This document shows positions 7,943-17,279 of a stretch of 64,000 bases of DNA, piece after piece; position 1 is the stretch's first letter, and every line of letters begins with the position of its first letter. The stretch comes from an uncultured Lachnospiraceae bacterium (lineage in GTDB: Bacteria; Bacillota; Clostridia; Lachnospirales; Lachnospiraceae), in assembly GCA_902760755.1 (NCBI GenBank), contig CACWHK010000017.1, positions 1-64,000 on the forward strand, written 5' to 3'. The notes below the pieces were generated by a model that was not told the origin of the DNA, did no database searches, and was given only the letters and a program-made list of their open reading frames with translations. The translations under genes were made by a program, and so were the position numbers.

Positions 7943-8669
7943 CCCTTCGATACCCTCTCGGTGTAACCAGTCTTCCGTTTACTTCCTTCGTCATGGAGTT
8001 CCCGATAAAGACCGTGGTGAACATATCCGCATCCTTATCCTTCAGCTCCTCCAGGGTGCAAAGCTCCCGAGCCTCTCCGTCCCTTCCGATGTTCCTTGCC
8101 AGTCCGCAGGGCCGGCTTCCGGGAAGGGTTTCCAGAAGGATCTCACATGCCCGCCGCAGGTGATCCGCTCTGGAACGACTGCGGGGATTGTAGATCACCA
8201 TCACGAAGTCTCCCGCTGCAGCAGCACGGAGTCTTTGCTCGATCACCTCCCGGGGAGTAAGCAGGTCACTCAGACTGATCACGCAGAAATCATGGCCCAC
8301 CGGAGCTCCGAGAAGAGCACTTCCGCTAAGAGCCGCAGTGACGCCTGCCACGATCTCGATCTCGATCCCGGGCGCCTTCTCTGCCACTTCCAGCATAAGG
8401 GATGCCATTCCGTACACCCCAGCGTCCCCACTGCAGATCAGACTCACCGTTTTCCCGCTCTCTGCCTGCTCCAGGCAGAGCCGGCAGCGCTCCACTTCCT
8501 GCTTCATTCCCGTGGTAAGAAGCGTCTTTTCGGGATACTGCTCCCGAAGAAGATCAATATATACCGTATATCCGATCAGAACCTCCGAGACGGAAAGGGC
8601 CTTCCTTGCCTCCAGAGTCATTCCCTCTTCCCGTCCGGGCCCCATGCCTACCACATAGATCTTGCCCAT
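7935..8669 (-). CDS. cbiH: Cobalt-precorrin-3B C17-methyltransferase (CbiH/CobJ)
   Basis: A SAM-dependent tetrapyrrole methylase of 244 residues, acting at C17 with ring contraction. Family motifs: YVVGMGPGREEGMTLEA at the N-terminus, ICSGDAGVYGMASL, VAGVTAALSGSALLGAP, and VMVIYNPRSRSRADHL typical of CbiH/CobJ rather than other methylases of the fold. One base separates it from the end of cbiG and its stop overlaps the start of the CbiJ-CbiE-CbiA fusion gene. Confidence 0.92.
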   Translation of the reverse strand: MGKIYVVGMGPGREEGMTLEARKALSVSEVLIGYTVYIDLLREQYPEKTLLTTGMKQEVERCRLCLEQAESGKTVSLICSGDAGVYGMASLMLEVAEKAPGIEIEIVAGVTAALSGSALLGAPVGHDFCVISLSDLLTPREVIEQRLRAAAAGDFVMVIYNPRSRSRADHLRRACEILLETLPGSRPCGLARNIGRDGEARELCTLEELKDKDADMFTTVFIGNSMTKEVNGRLVTPRGYRRDE

Positions 8670-8670
8670 A

Positions 8671-9642
8671 TCAAAGTCCTCTTCTTTTTGCCACCGCGAT
8701 GGTCACTCCGTTTTCCGCCTGCTTTCGTACCACCGGCTCGCCTCCCCCGGAAAGGAGTACTGCTGCCCGCTCGCAGACATTATCCACGCCCACCGTGCTC
8801 TGCACGAATTCGGACGCCGTGAACTCTCCCTCCACGCAGCTGAGCCGTTCCGCCGAAAATGTAACAAATGGGATCCTGTGTCTTGCAGAGAAGGAAAGAA
8901 GCCCCGGCTCCTCCGCCTTCAGGTCCACGGATCCAAAGGCATAGATATCCGGATATCCGATCCCCAGCTCCTGCATGACTCGCTCCGCCAGAGCCTCGAT
9001 CTTTTCCACATCCATTCCCTTCTTGCAGCCGATTCCCAGCACATACCGCTTCGGAGAAAGCCAGAGTGGGGCATCCACGATCCTTTGCTCTCCGATCAGC
9101 ACATCCGCTTTCTGTGCATCCTCCGTAATATGGATACGGATCGGTTCTCCCCGGAGCGCCTTTGCGGACACTTCCCTTATCCCATCTCTTGTTTCAATGG
9201 TAAGACGGTGCTCCGTGGCAAAGCTGTCCACGGAGAAAACTCCCTGCACATCTGTTGCGGTTGTAATGACAGGCGTTGCTCCCATCACCCGGGCCAGGTG
9301 CTCCGCCAGCCGGTTGGCACCTCCCACATGTCCGGAAAGGAGGGGGATCAGAAACCTTCCGGCCTCGTCCATCACAAGCACCGGAATATCCGTAAGCTTA
9401 TCCTTTACAAAGGGGGCGATCATCCGTACCGCGATGCCGGAGGCCCCCACGAAAAGAAGGGGGGTCTGCTCCCGGAAGCACTGCGCCACAAGCTCCTCCG
9501 TGCTACCCGAAATCCGAAGCAGACCTTCCTGCTCCCGCTCCGTCTTGTAGAAGCCGGTTACTCGCAGCTTAGTATCACGCTCCATGATCTGCCGGATCCT
9601 TTCGGCTCCCTCGTCTGAAAAACAGATGGCCACCATTTTCAT
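8671..9642 (-). CDS. cbiG: Cobalt-precorrin-5A hydrolase (CbiG)
   Basis: Opens the delta-lactone of cobalt-precorrin-5A and releases acetaldehyde, a step specific to the anaerobic pathway. In 323 residues it shows the N-terminal and mid domains (LLFVGASGIAVRMIAPF, LVMDEAGRFLIPLLSGHVGGAN) and the C-terminal domain starting LGIGCKKGMDVEKIEALAE. Presence of CbiG and CbiD marks oxygen-independent cobalamin synthesis. Its start overlaps the cbiF stop (ATGA type). Confidence 0.93.
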   Translation of the reverse strand: MKMVAICFSDEGAERIRQIMERDTKLRVTGFYKTEREQEGLLRISGSTEELVAQCFREQTPLLFVGASGIAVRMIAPFVKDKLTDIPVLVMDEAGRFLIPLLSGHVGGANRLAEHLARVMGATPVITTATDVQGVFSVDSFATEHRLTIETRDGIREVSAKALRGEPIRIHITEDAQKADVLIGEQRIVDAPLWLSPKRYVLGIGCKKGMDVEKIEALAERVMQELGIGYPDIYAFGSVDLKAEEPGLLSFSARHRIPFVTFSAERLSCVEGEFTASEFVQSTVGVDNVCERAAVLLSGGGEPVVRKQAENGVTIAVAKRRGL

Positions 9643-10409
9643 AGCTTCGCCTTTCTAAACTCCGTCGAAAAATCCGGGGAATACAACCTGGATTCCTCAA
9701 AGCTCTTTGCACCGATCACATCTCCCACCAGGATCACTGCCGTCTTTTTGATGCAAGCCTCCTCCGCGGTCTTCGCCAGCGTTCCCACCGTACAGCGGCA
9801 GATCCGTTCCTCCGGCCAGGTTGCCTTATAAACGATGGCTGCCGGAGTCTCCTCCATAAAGCCTCCCGCCAGAAGCTCCTCCGTCAGCTCCGTAAGAAGC
9901 GATGTACTAAGATAGATGGCCATGCTGGCCCCATGGGCCGCAAAGCTTCGGATGCTCTCCCTTTCAGGCACCGCCGTCCTTCCCTGCATCCGGGTAATGA
10001 TGAGGGACTGGGAAATGCCGGGAAGGGTGTATTCCAGATCCATGGAGGCTGCTGCTCCGAAGCAGGCACTGACTCCCGGACAGGAGTCATATCCGATCCC
10101 CCGCCGGTCCAGCTCCCGCATCTGCTCCTGCACTGCGCCATACAGACTGGGATCTCCCGTGTGCAGACGGACCACAGTCTTCCCCTGTGATACGGCAGTA
10201 CATATCTCTCTTACCACCTCATCCAGCGTCATCTCGGCACTGTTGAAGACCTTCGCCTCCGGTGCATACTCCAGCAGCTTCGGATTCACCAGCGAGCCTG
10301 CATAGATCACCACATCCGCCTCTGCAAGAAGCCGCATCCCGCGCACCGTGATCAGGTCCTCCGCTCCGGGGCCGGCTCCCACAAAATGTACCTTCACGTC
10401 CTTTGCCAT
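9639..10409 (-). CDS. cbiF: Cobalt-precorrin-4 C11-methyltransferase (CbiF/CobM)
   Basis: A SAM-dependent methylase (256 residues) adding the C11 methyl. Visible motifs: VHFVGAGPGAEDLITVRG, IYAGSLVN, RLHTGDPSLYGAVQEQM and PGVSACFGAAASM, with the AGSLVN signature diagnostic of CbiF/CobM. It lies between cbiD (20-base gap) and cbiG (4-base overlap), as in many anaerobic cobalamin operons. Confidence 0.93.
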   Translation of the reverse strand: MAKDVKVHFVGAGPGAEDLITVRGMRLLAEADVVIYAGSLVNPKLLEYAPEAKVFNSAEMTLDEVVREICTAVSQGKTVVRLHTGDPSLYGAVQEQMRELDRRGIGYDSCPGVSACFGAAASMDLEYTLPGISQSLIITRMQGRTAVPERESIRSFAAHGASMAIYLSTSLLTELTEELLAGGFMEETPAAIVYKATWPEERICRCTVGTLAKTAEEACIKKTAVILVGDVIGAKSFEESRLYSPDFSTEFRKAKL

Positions 10410-10429
10410 CCCTGTATCCTCCGATCCTT

Positions 10430-11536
10430 CTAGCGGTTTTCTTTGATCCTGTCCAGCAGTGCCTCTGCTCCCTCCGTGCGCCCGAGAAGTCCGACCTCAC
10501 TCAGGAATACGATACACTCGATCCGTAGCCTTCCCTTCGCCCGGCGGTTCAGATGCTCCGCGATCCGCTCCATAACACATTTCATAAAGGGCTCCGTCAG
10601 TCCCGCCGCTTCCACCAGGCCGTAGCCCTGAGTGGTATTCGTACAGGAAAGAATCTGCCGGGCAAGCTCTGAGCTTCCTCCGATCCGGAGCACCGCAGCC
10701 GCCATCAGCTCCATCCTGCAATCCGCAACGGCAGAGTGGGTATTCATGATCCCGCCCGACACCTTGATCAGCTTTCCGAGATGCCCGATCAGCAGCAGTT
10801 CCTCCACACCCAGCTCAGCTGCCATGTCGATGGTATCTCCGATGTAGTTGGCGCATTTTACGGCACGGTCCAGGTCATAGGCATAGGTTTCCCGCATAAA
10901 ATCCAGACCGTAATTCCCGGGAGCGATCACCACTCTCCGGTTCCCCTGGGCCACCTTCTGACGAAGCTCCACCCGGATGGTATCCCTGATGGCCTGAGTG
11001 CTCATGGGCTCGACGATCCCGCTGGTTCCGAGGATGGAGATGCCTCCCCTGATCCCCAGCTTCGGATTGAAGGTCTTTTCCGCCATGGCTTCTCCCCCCG
11101 GCACGGAAATGATCACCGAAAGGCCTCCCTGCCAGTCAAAGAGCTCCATCACCTCCCGGACCTCACGAAGGATCATGCTCCGGGGGACAGAGTTGATGGC
11201 TGCCGCACCCACGGGCTGATCCAGCCCGGGCTCCGTGACTCTTCCGACCCCCTCTCCACCGTCCACCAGGATTTCTCCCTGCCGGTCGTAAAGAAGCCGC
11301 ACCGTTGCGAACACCTTCGCTCCCGTAGTGATATCCGGATCATCCCCTCCGTCCTTCTCCACGCAGCAGGAAACAACCTCCTCCTCCCGCGTGATCTCCA
11401 GGATCTTCGCCTGATAGTCGATCCCCTTCGGTGTGCGGATCACTATATCCTGTTTTTCTGTTCCGGAGAGAAGCATGTAGGCCGCTGCCTTGGCCGCTGC
11501 CGCACTGCAGCTCCCGGTGGTAAACCCGTATCTCAT
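10430..11536 (-). CDS. cbiD: Cobalt-precorrin-5B C1-methyltransferase (CbiD)
   Basis: A 368-residue protein starting RYGFTTGSCSAAAAKAA, the diagnostic CbiD N-terminus. Further family blocks are GEGVGRVTEPGLDQPVGAAAINSVPR, FNPKLGIRGGISILGTSGIVEPMS, VIAPGNYG and LIGHLGKLIKVSGGIMNTHS. CbiD methylates C1 in the anaerobic route and has no counterpart in the aerobic one. It follows cbiC after a 75-base gap, the largest internal gap of this half of the operon; I see no convincing promoter in that gap. Confidence 0.94.
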   Translation of the reverse strand: MRYGFTTGSCSAAAAKAAAYMLLSGTEKQDIVIRTPKGIDYQAKILEITREEEVVSCCVEKDGGDDPDITTGAKVFATVRLLYDRQGEILVDGGEGVGRVTEPGLDQPVGAAAINSVPRSMILREVREVMELFDWQGGLSVIISVPGGEAMAEKTFNPKLGIRGGISILGTSGIVEPMSTQAIRDTIRVELRQKVAQGNRRVVIAPGNYGLDFMRETYAYDLDRAVKCANYIGDTIDMAAELGVEELLLIGHLGKLIKVSGGIMNTHSAVADCRMELMAAAVLRIGGSSELARQILSCTNTTQGYGLVEAAGLTEPFMKCVMERIAEHLNRRAKGRLRIECIVFLSEVGLLGRTEGAEALLDRIKENR

Positions 11537-11611
11537 ACCCTATTCCAATCTATGAATCCAATCTGCGGTTCCAATCTATTATCCCGACCCTTTCGTTCCG
11601 AACGTTTCAGG

Positions 11612-12259
11612 TCACGCATCCCTTGTGATCCGGTACAACAGCGCATTGCAGATGGCTGCCGCCACATTGCTTCCGCCCTTCCGTCCCCGATTGATGATGC
11701 AGGGGATGTCCGTTTCCAGGATCAGCTCCTTCGCAGCTTCCACATTTACAAAGCCCACCGGTACTCCGATCACGAAGGCCGGGCGGTACACACCGCTGTC
11801 ATACATCTCCCGGAGGGTGATCAGGGCTGTGGGCGCATTTCCGATGGCAAAGATCACCGGCTTCTCCCGCTTTGCTGCCCGCTCCATGCTGACCGCTGCC
11901 CGGGTGAGCCCCCGCTCCCGCGCTTCCTCTGCCACGGAGGCATCCGCCATGTAGCAGACCGCCTGTCCTCCCAGCTGCTCCAGCGTGGCTTTGCTGACGC
12001 CCGCCAGCGCCATGTTCGTATCCGTAACGATATCCGCTCCGCCACGCAGCAGCTCCAGCGCGCGGCCCACTGCTCCGGCAGAGAAGGTCAGCGTCTTCGC
12101 GTAGTCAAAATCCGCCGTTGTATGAATGGCCCGTTTTATGATAAATGCGCTTTCCTCCGGAAGCAGGATCCCCCGGGTTGAAAGCTCCGCTTCGATGATC
12201 TCAAAGCTTCGTTTTTCGATATCCTTTGGTTGTATATAGTCCGGTTTCAATTCCTGCAC
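11612..12259 (-). CDS. cbiC: Cobalt-precorrin-8 methylmutase (CbiC)
   Basis: Moves the C11 methyl to C12 to give cobyrinate. In 215 residues it shows the catalytic histidine region IKRAIHTTADFDYA, DTNMALAGVSK, and the C-terminal motifs VIFAIGNAPTALITL and VIGVPVGFVNVEAAKE. It starts 4 bases downstream of the cobD stop codon, so the two are tightly coupled. Confidence 0.93.
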   Translation of the reverse strand: MQELKPDYIQPKDIEKRSFEIIEAELSTRGILLPEESAFIIKRAIHTTADFDYAKTLTFSAGAVGRALELLRGGADIVTDTNMALAGVSKATLEQLGGQAVCYMADASVAEEARERGLTRAAVSMERAAKREKPVIFAIGNAPTALITLREMYDSGVYRPAFVIGVPVGFVNVEAAKELILETDIPCIINRGRKGGSNVAAAICNALLYRITRDA

Positions 12260-12263
12260 CTCT

Positions 12264-13301
12264 CTATAGCACTTCTCTAAGGGTCCGGATCAGCGTCTCA
12301 TTTTCCGCATGGGTTCGAACCGCCAGCCTGTAATATCCCTTCGCCAGACCGTGAAAGCCCTCGCAGTCCCGGATCAGGATCCCCCGCTCCAGAAGCCTCC
12401 GGTAAAGATCCTTCTCTGAATGAAGGAAAAGATAGTTCGCGCATCCCGGGATCACCCGGATGGAGAGCCGTTCCAGTTCCCCGGTGAGGAACCTCCGCTC
12501 CTCTTCGATCAGCTGCCGCGTTCGCTCTGCATAGCTTCCGTCCTGCAGCACCCTGCACCCGGAAATGGCCGCTGCCTCTGCAAAAACGGAGAGATTCCAC
12601 TCCGGAAGCATCCCTTCCGGTCCGCGGATATTCTCCTTCGTGGAAAGAAGGTAGCCAAGACGCACCCCGGGAACTGCCAGCAGCTTGGTAAATGCCTTCA
12701 GCACATAAAGCCCCCTGCAGTCCCGGATCCTCGGAAGAACCGAAGAAGCCTTTGCAGCCAGTTCAAAGAAGCACTCATCCACCACCAGAGCAATCCCCTG
12801 CTCCTCACACCGGTCGATGATCCTGCCGAGAAGCCCCTCCTCGATCTCCACACCGGTGGGATTGTTCGGATTGCAGAGAAAGCATAGATCCGTATCCGGC
12901 GTAAGATCGGAAAGAAACTCTTCCTTAAGCTGGAAGCCATCCTCCTCCCGAAGCTGATGCCAGCGGATCTCGCACCCTGCATCCCCCGCTGCTGCCCGTT
13001 CATATCCATAGAAGGAAGGTGCCGTAAGGAGCACCCGCTTCGGACGGACGGAACGAACCACTGCAAGGATCAGCTCCGATGCTCCGTTTCCGGGAAGCAC
13101 CTCCTCCGGCTCCAGGCCGTGGAGCTTTGCCAGTGCCTCCCGCACCCGGGTCTGCATCAGATCCGGATACACTCCGATCCGTTCCATGGCTTCCCGAAGG
13201 GCATCCCGCACCTCCCCGGGACAACCGAGAGGATTGGTATTCACGGAGAAGTCCAGTCGTATTTTGTTTCTGTAAATGTCACCACCGTGCGTGATCTTCA
13301 T
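12264..13301 (-). CDS. cobD: L-threonine-O-3-phosphate decarboxylase (CobD), PLP-dependent
   Basis: Makes (R)-1-aminopropan-2-ol phosphate for the lower loop of cobalamin. It is a fold-type I aminotransferase homologue: KITHGGDIYR and LDFSVNTNPLG at the start (the HGGD element separates CobD from histidinol-phosphate aminotransferase), LPGNGASELI, FLCNPNNPTG, and the PLP lysine in LKAFTKLLAVPGVRLGY. The ATG at 13301 is chosen because GGAGGG sits 7 bases upstream; an ATG at 13316 would add five residues. Context between cbiB and cbiC supports CobD over HisC. Confidence 0.88.
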   Translation of the reverse strand: MKITHGGDIYRNKIRLDFSVNTNPLGCPGEVRDALREAMERIGVYPDLMQTRVREALAKLHGLEPEEVLPGNGASELILAVVRSVRPKRVLLTAPSFYGYERAAAGDAGCEIRWHQLREEDGFQLKEEFLSDLTPDTDLCFLCNPNNPTGVEIEEGLLGRIIDRCEEQGIALVVDECFFELAAKASSVLPRIRDCRGLYVLKAFTKLLAVPGVRLGYLLSTKENIRGPEGMLPEWNLSVFAEAAAISGCRVLQDGSYAERTRQLIEEERRFLTGELERLSIRVIPGCANYLFLHSEKDLYRRLLERGILIRDCEGFHGLAKGYYRLAVRTHAENETLIRTLREVL

Positions 13302-13361
13302 CAAAGCACCCTCCATGATCCGAAAATGCCCGGGCAGAGCCGGATGAAAGCGTATCCTCCG

Positions 13362-14336
13362 TTACAAAAGAAGCATGCCCGGGATCAGCCATACCGCTGC
13401 CGAGATAAGAAGCATCAGTCCTGCCGTAAGAAACATCAGCCGGTTTGCTCTTGGGATATCCTTTGCTTCCACCGGACGGACATCATCTCCGATATAGGGC
13501 TTTCTTACAAGCCTTCCGAAGTAGCTGGCATCTCCCGCCAGCCGGATCCCCAGCGCTCCGGCACAAACACTTTCCGTATGAGCGGAATTCGGACTCTTAT
13601 GATTGTACCGATCCCGAAGATAGATCCGCTTTGCCCTCGTTGCATCATACTCCGGTCCGAGCAGTGCCGCTGCCAGGATCATCAGCCGGGCACTGAGCCG
13701 GGCAGGGATCCGGTTTACCAGATCATCCAGCCGGGCAGCTGCACGACCGTAATTCTCATATCGTTCATTGTGATAACCCACCATGGAATCCATGGTATTC
13801 ACTGCCTTATAAAGCATTCCGAGGATCGGGCCTCCGATACAGGTATAAAGCATGGGTGCGATCACACCGTCCGAGGTATTCTCTGCCACAGTCTCCACCG
13901 CAGCCCGTGTGATGCCTGCTGCATCCAGTGCTTCCGTATCCCTTCCGACGATCATGGAGACCGCCCTTCTGGCTTCCGGAATATCACCCTTTGCCAGTGC
14001 CCGGAACACCTTCATGCTCTCATCCCGAAGACTCCTTGCAGCAAGGGTATAGCAGGTAAGGACTGCTTCCACTGCCAGTCCCAGCAACGGGTGGATAAGA
14101 TACCCCCCGATCAGGATTGCTGCCGTGATAAGGAGCGTCGGAAGCAGTGTAAGGATGCAAAGACATCGTCCTCTTCTTCGCTGCTCCTTCTCATCCTTCC
14201 CGGGAACAAAAAGCTTTCGGTCAAGCCATCCGATCAGACGTCCCATCAGACGCACGGGATGCGGCATCCACTGCGGATCCCCGATGATCAGGTCCAGCAG
14301 ACTCCCCAGTATAAAGGCCGTGATATGATAGATCAT
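13362..14336 (-). CDS. cbiB: Adenosylcobinamide-phosphate synthase (CbiB)
   Basis: An integral membrane enzyme (324 residues, several hydrophobic segments) that attaches aminopropanol phosphate to adenosylcobyrate. The N-terminus FILGSLLDLIIGDPQWMPHPVRLMG is the family signature, so the ATG at 14336 is secure, with GGGAG 9 bases upstream. Other blocks: DTEALDAAGITRAAVETVAENTSDGV (interrupted here only by normal variation), NTMDSMVGYHNERYENYGRAAARLDD and HTESVCAGALGIRLAG. Its first 39 codons lie inside the 3' end of cobC in another frame. Confidence 0.93.
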   Translation of the reverse strand: MIYHITAFILGSLLDLIIGDPQWMPHPVRLMGRLIGWLDRKLFVPGKDEKEQRRRGRCLCILTLLPTLLITAAILIGGYLIHPLLGLAVEAVLTCYTLAARSLRDESMKVFRALAKGDIPEARRAVSMIVGRDTEALDAAGITRAAVETVAENTSDGVIAPMLYTCIGGPILGMLYKAVNTMDSMVGYHNERYENYGRAAARLDDLVNRIPARLSARLMILAAALLGPEYDATRAKRIYLRDRYNHKSPNSAHTESVCAGALGIRLAGDASYFGRLVRKPYIGDDVRPVEAKDIPRANRLMFLTAGLMLLISAAVWLIPGMLLL

Positions 14337-14916
14337 GGATCGTTTCTCCCGTCATGGAAAAGGTCAGATCGTAACCCTCTCCGTTCTTCACAAGAAAACT
14401 AAAATAGTCGCCGCCGGTAAGACTGCTCATGATGGACATGATATTTCCGCCATGACAGATGAGAGCCGCCGTTGCAGGGCTCGCCCCGGTTCCGGGCAGG
14501 CGCTGCAGCATTTCCATGAAAATGCGCCGGGTCCGACCGAGAAACTCCTCCGGTGAATCCCCCTCCGGGATCACCATCCTTCCGCCGCTGTCCAGCCAGG
14601 CCTGATAGTCAGGATCCCCGTCCAGCTCCGCATGATTCTTTCCTTCGAACCGCCCGAAATCCAGTTCCTTCATGCCGGGAAGGATCGTGATATCCCGTCC
14701 GGGATAAAGACACTCTGCGGTTTCCACACAGCGCTTCATGGGGCCACTGAAAATCTTCTGCACGAAAGGCTCCGGTGCTCCCCGCTCCAGAAGGGCTTCC
14801 CGCCCCATCAAGGTGAGGGGCTCATCTGTCCTGCACCCGTTAAACCGTTTCTCCAGGTTCCCTGCCGTGATCCCGTGCCGGATAAGAAGGATCCGATACG
14901 TTCTTTCTACCTGCAT
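14221..14916 (-). CDS. cobC: Alpha-ribazole phosphatase-like histidine phosphatase (CobC)
   Basis: A phosphoglycerate-mutase-fold phosphatase: catalytic LLIRHGITAGNLEKRFNG near the N-terminus, the KRCVETAECLYP arginine segment, KELDFGRFEGKNHAEL, and the second histidine in ALICHGGNIMSIM. It probably removes the phosphate from alpha-ribazole phosphate or adenosylcobalamin 5'-phosphate. The ATG at 14916 has GGAG 6 bases upstream; an ATG at 14928 is possible. The last 39 or so residues (after LYTGESAGPD) are not part of the fold and run 116 bases into cbiB in another frame. Confidence 0.85.
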   Translation of the reverse strand: MQVERTYRILLIRHGITAGNLEKRFNGCRTDEPLTLMGREALLERGAPEPFVQKIFSGPMKRCVETAECLYPGRDITILPGMKELDFGRFEGKNHAELDGDPDYQAWLDSGGRMVIPEGDSPEEFLGRTRRIFMEMLQRLPGTGASPATAALICHGGNIMSIMSSLTGGDYFSFLVKNGEGYDLTFSMTGETIHDLSYHGLYTGESAGPDHRGSAVDAASRASDGTSDRMA

Positions 14917-15680
14917 ATCATACTCCATGCCGTTATGGCCATCAGTCCGAGAAGCTCCGAAACGGTGATGAAATACCCGGTGGTATCTCCGGTCACACCG
15001 CCGAACTCCTTATACATCTTCCAACGATAATAGAATACAAACAAAGAGGCTGCTCCGAGGAGCATAAGCGTCTCCAACGGCTCGATGCAGAGCATGCAGC
15101 AAAGAAGGATCAGCAGCTCCGCTGCCAGAAGAATGGTTGTCACATTTCCCGCATCCCTGGTTTCCCGCTGCAGCATTCCGTCCGGCCTTGCCTTCCGAAG
15201 CTTCAGCATAAGCAGTGCCGCGATGGCACGGCTCATGGGAAAGCATAGAGAGAAAAGAAGGATCTCCCGCGCGCCTCCGTAGGTAAGAAGCAGCGATACC
15301 GCTCCGCCAAAGAGCAGGACGTAGGTCAGCAGGGAAATGATCGAAAAGGCTCCCACATGGGGGTCCTTCAGGATTGCCAGCTTCTCTTCCTTCGGCTTGT
15401 AGGACCGGAGTGCATCCTGCACATCCATGAAGCCATCCACATGAAAGCCTCCGGTGACAAGAAGGGGGATCACCCCTGCACAGGCTGCCCGAAACAGCAG
15501 GGGAAGCTCAGCACCCGTCAGCACCTGCAGCAACAGATACTCCAGTCCTCCGATCACCAGTCCCACCCAGGGAAAGAAAACCAGATGCATCCGCATATCC
15601 TCCTCTTCCCAGGAAAATCTTGGCATGGGGATCCGGGAGTAGATCGAAAATGCAATTGCAAAGCTTTTAAATACTCTCAT
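14907..15680 (-). CDS. cobS: Adenosylcobinamide-GDP ribazoletransferase (cobalamin synthase, CobS)
   Basis: A membrane protein of 257 residues joining alpha-ribazole (phosphate) to adenosylcobinamide-GDP. The N-terminus FAIAFSIYSRIPMPRFSWEE and the acidic GGFHVDGFMDVQDALRSYK motif are characteristic of CobS, followed by several hydrophobic segments. The stop codon overlaps the start of cobC and its start overlaps cobU by 14 bases. Confidence 0.92.
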   Translation of the reverse strand: MRVFKSFAIAFSIYSRIPMPRFSWEEEDMRMHLVFFPWVGLVIGGLEYLLLQVLTGAELPLLFRAACAGVIPLLVTGGFHVDGFMDVQDALRSYKPKEEKLAILKDPHVGAFSIISLLTYVLLFGGAVSLLLTYGGAREILLFSLCFPMSRAIAALLMLKLRKARPDGMLQRETRDAGNVTTILLAAELLILLCCMLCIEPLETLMLLGAASLFVFYYRWKMYKEFGGVTGDTTGYFITVSELLGLMAITAWSMICR

Positions 15681-16179
15681 CGGTTCCTTCCACTCTGTCA
15701 GCCTCAGTCTCCAGTACCCGGTTGATCAGCTCCATAAGACGGATATAATCTCTGGTTTCCCCATCCATAGCCGCTTCCACTTCGAAATGGTTGGTCACTA
15801 CCACCAGATGCTCCATCCTCATTTTGAGCCAGCGGATCTCCTGCAGCACGACCTCTGCCACCTCTTCCGGAGACGTTCCTGCATGCTCCTTTGCATGCAT
15901 CTCATTTCCGGCCAGATTCGCCACGCATTCCAAAAGACAGACACCTCCGAAGAAGGGCTGCAGCTTCTCTTCCGCCTTCGGAAGCTCCGAAGGGATTTCC
16001 AGCGTGTGAAAGCCCTTCCCCTCCCGCATGGCCCGGTGCTTTTTTACTCTTGCGGCACCTTCCTCCCCGTAAGGGATCATAGTTGCCAGGTAAAGCCGCT
16101 TCCCGGGCAGCTCCATGGCGATCTTCTCCGCAAGCACGGATTTTCCGCTGTCCGGCCTGCCCTTTACCAGAATCATCAT
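15667..16179 (-). CDS. cobU: Adenosylcobinamide kinase / guanylyltransferase (CobU), divergent
   Basis: A 170-residue P-loop protein (LVKGRPDSGKSVLAEKIA at the N-terminus). The LYLATMIPYGEEGAARVKKHRAMR segment matches the CobU block containing the guanylylated histidine, and VVVTNHFEVEAAMDGETRDYIRLMELINR occupies the place of the family's VTNEVG block, with NHFEVE replacing NEVGxG. It phosphorylates and then guanylylates adenosylcobinamide. The sequence is less conserved than its neighbours, but position between cobT and cobS supports the call. Confidence 0.78.
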   Translation of the reverse strand: MMILVKGRPDSGKSVLAEKIAMELPGKRLYLATMIPYGEEGAARVKKHRAMREGKGFHTLEIPSELPKAEEKLQPFFGGVCLLECVANLAGNEMHAKEHAGTSPEEVAEVVLQEIRWLKMRMEHLVVVTNHFEVEAAMDGETRDYIRLMELINRVLETEADRVEGTDESI

Positions 16180-17279
16180 ACGTATCTTTCATACTCCTTT
16201 AAGCCGCCCTGTTCAAAGGTTCCTCCGGAATGATACAGCTCCAGCGCCACATCCAGCAGGGGAAGCAGCATTATGGCTCCGGTTCCCTCACCGAGGGCCA
16301 TATCCCCCTGCAGGAACGGACTAAGATCAAGAAGCTCCAGAACCCTTCCGAGCCCCGGTTCTCTTCCTGCATGGGAGGGAAGCATATACTCCCTGCAGAC
16401 CGGCAGGATCGTTGCCGCGATCAGAGCTGCCACGGCGGAGATCACTCCGTCGATCACGATGGGAAGCCGATACAGTGCGCCTCCGAGATAAACTCCGGTC
16501 AGAGCCGCGATATCCAGTCCACCCACCTGACAGAGTCTTGCAAATGCAGCCTCCCGCACGTCCGAATACCGCAAAGCTCCGTAAAGCTCCTCCGCCCGTC
16601 TTACAACCTCCCGCTTCCGGGCAAGACCCAGATCATCCAGGCCTGCGCCTCTTCCCACATATCGCTCTGCCGGTTCCCCGGTCAGAAGGGAAAGCAGTGC
16701 CGCACTGGTGGTTGTATTTCCGATCCCCATCTCTCCCGTGGCGATCAGCTCCGCACCGGTATCCGCCATTTCGTGAACCAGCTGTATACCGGTTTCCACG
16801 GCCCGGAGCGCTGCCTCTTCCGTCATGGCAGGCCCCTGCAGGAAGTTCCCGGTTCCCCGCTGTACCCTGCAGCTTCTTACTCCCGCAGGACACTCGTCAC
16901 TGTCGATCCCGATATCCACGGGAATTACCGTAGCCCCGGCCTTTTTCGCCATAACACTGGCGGTGCTCCTTCCCTCTCCGAGAAGCTTTGCCACCAGAAG
17001 GGTCACCTCCGGTCCCGACTGGGACACTCCCTCCGAAACGATCCCGTTATCCGCACAAAAGATCAGAACCCGCCGGTCCCGGAGTGTCGGCTGCACGGTC
17101 CCGCGGATCGAACCGATCCTGCAGATGGCTTCCTCAAAGGCTCCCAGTCCGTCGATGGGCTTAAGCAGCCGGTCCCAGTGTTCCTTCACCTCTTTGTAGA
17201 TCTTCGGATCAGGCTTAGCTGCCTCCATATGAAACAGTTCTTCTTTCCTCATCTTACTCTGTCCTGTTATTCCGATCAT
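16176..17279 (-). CDS. cobT: Nicotinate-nucleotide--dimethylbenzimidazole phosphoribosyltransferase (CobT)
   Basis: Activates the lower base by making alpha-ribazole 5'-phosphate. Seen: [13 protein letters not shown] [33 protein letters not shown], the glycine-rich [18 protein letters not shown] block, and the C-terminal [19 protein letters not shown] block with the catalytic glutamate. The first ATG (17279) overlaps the cbiP stop in an ATGA junction. An ATG at 17252 has a better AGGA ribosome site and gives an N-terminus closer to the family; either is possible. Confidence 0.93.
   Translation of the reverse strand: MIGITGQSKMRKEELFHMEAAKPDPKIYKEVKEHWDRLLKPIDGLGAFEEAICRIGSIRGTVQPTLRDRRVLIFCADNGIVSEGVSQSGPEVTLLVAKLLGEGRSTASVMAKKAGATVIPVDIGIDSDECPAGVRSCRVQRGTGNFLQGPAMTEEAALRAVETGIQLVHEMADTGAELIATGEMGIGNTTTSAALLSLLTGEPAERYVGRGAGLDDLGLARKREVVRRAEELYGALRYSDVREAAFARLCQVGGLDIAALTGVYLGGALYRLPIVIDGVISAVAALIAATILPVCREYMLPSHAGREPGLGRVLELLDLSPFLQGDMALGEGTGAIMLLPLLDVALELYHSGGTFEQGGLKEYERYV

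Noticed and set aside
10736..12181. A 481-codon plus-strand frame
   Set aside because: Spans cbiD and cbiC in antisense; both minus-strand products are certain.
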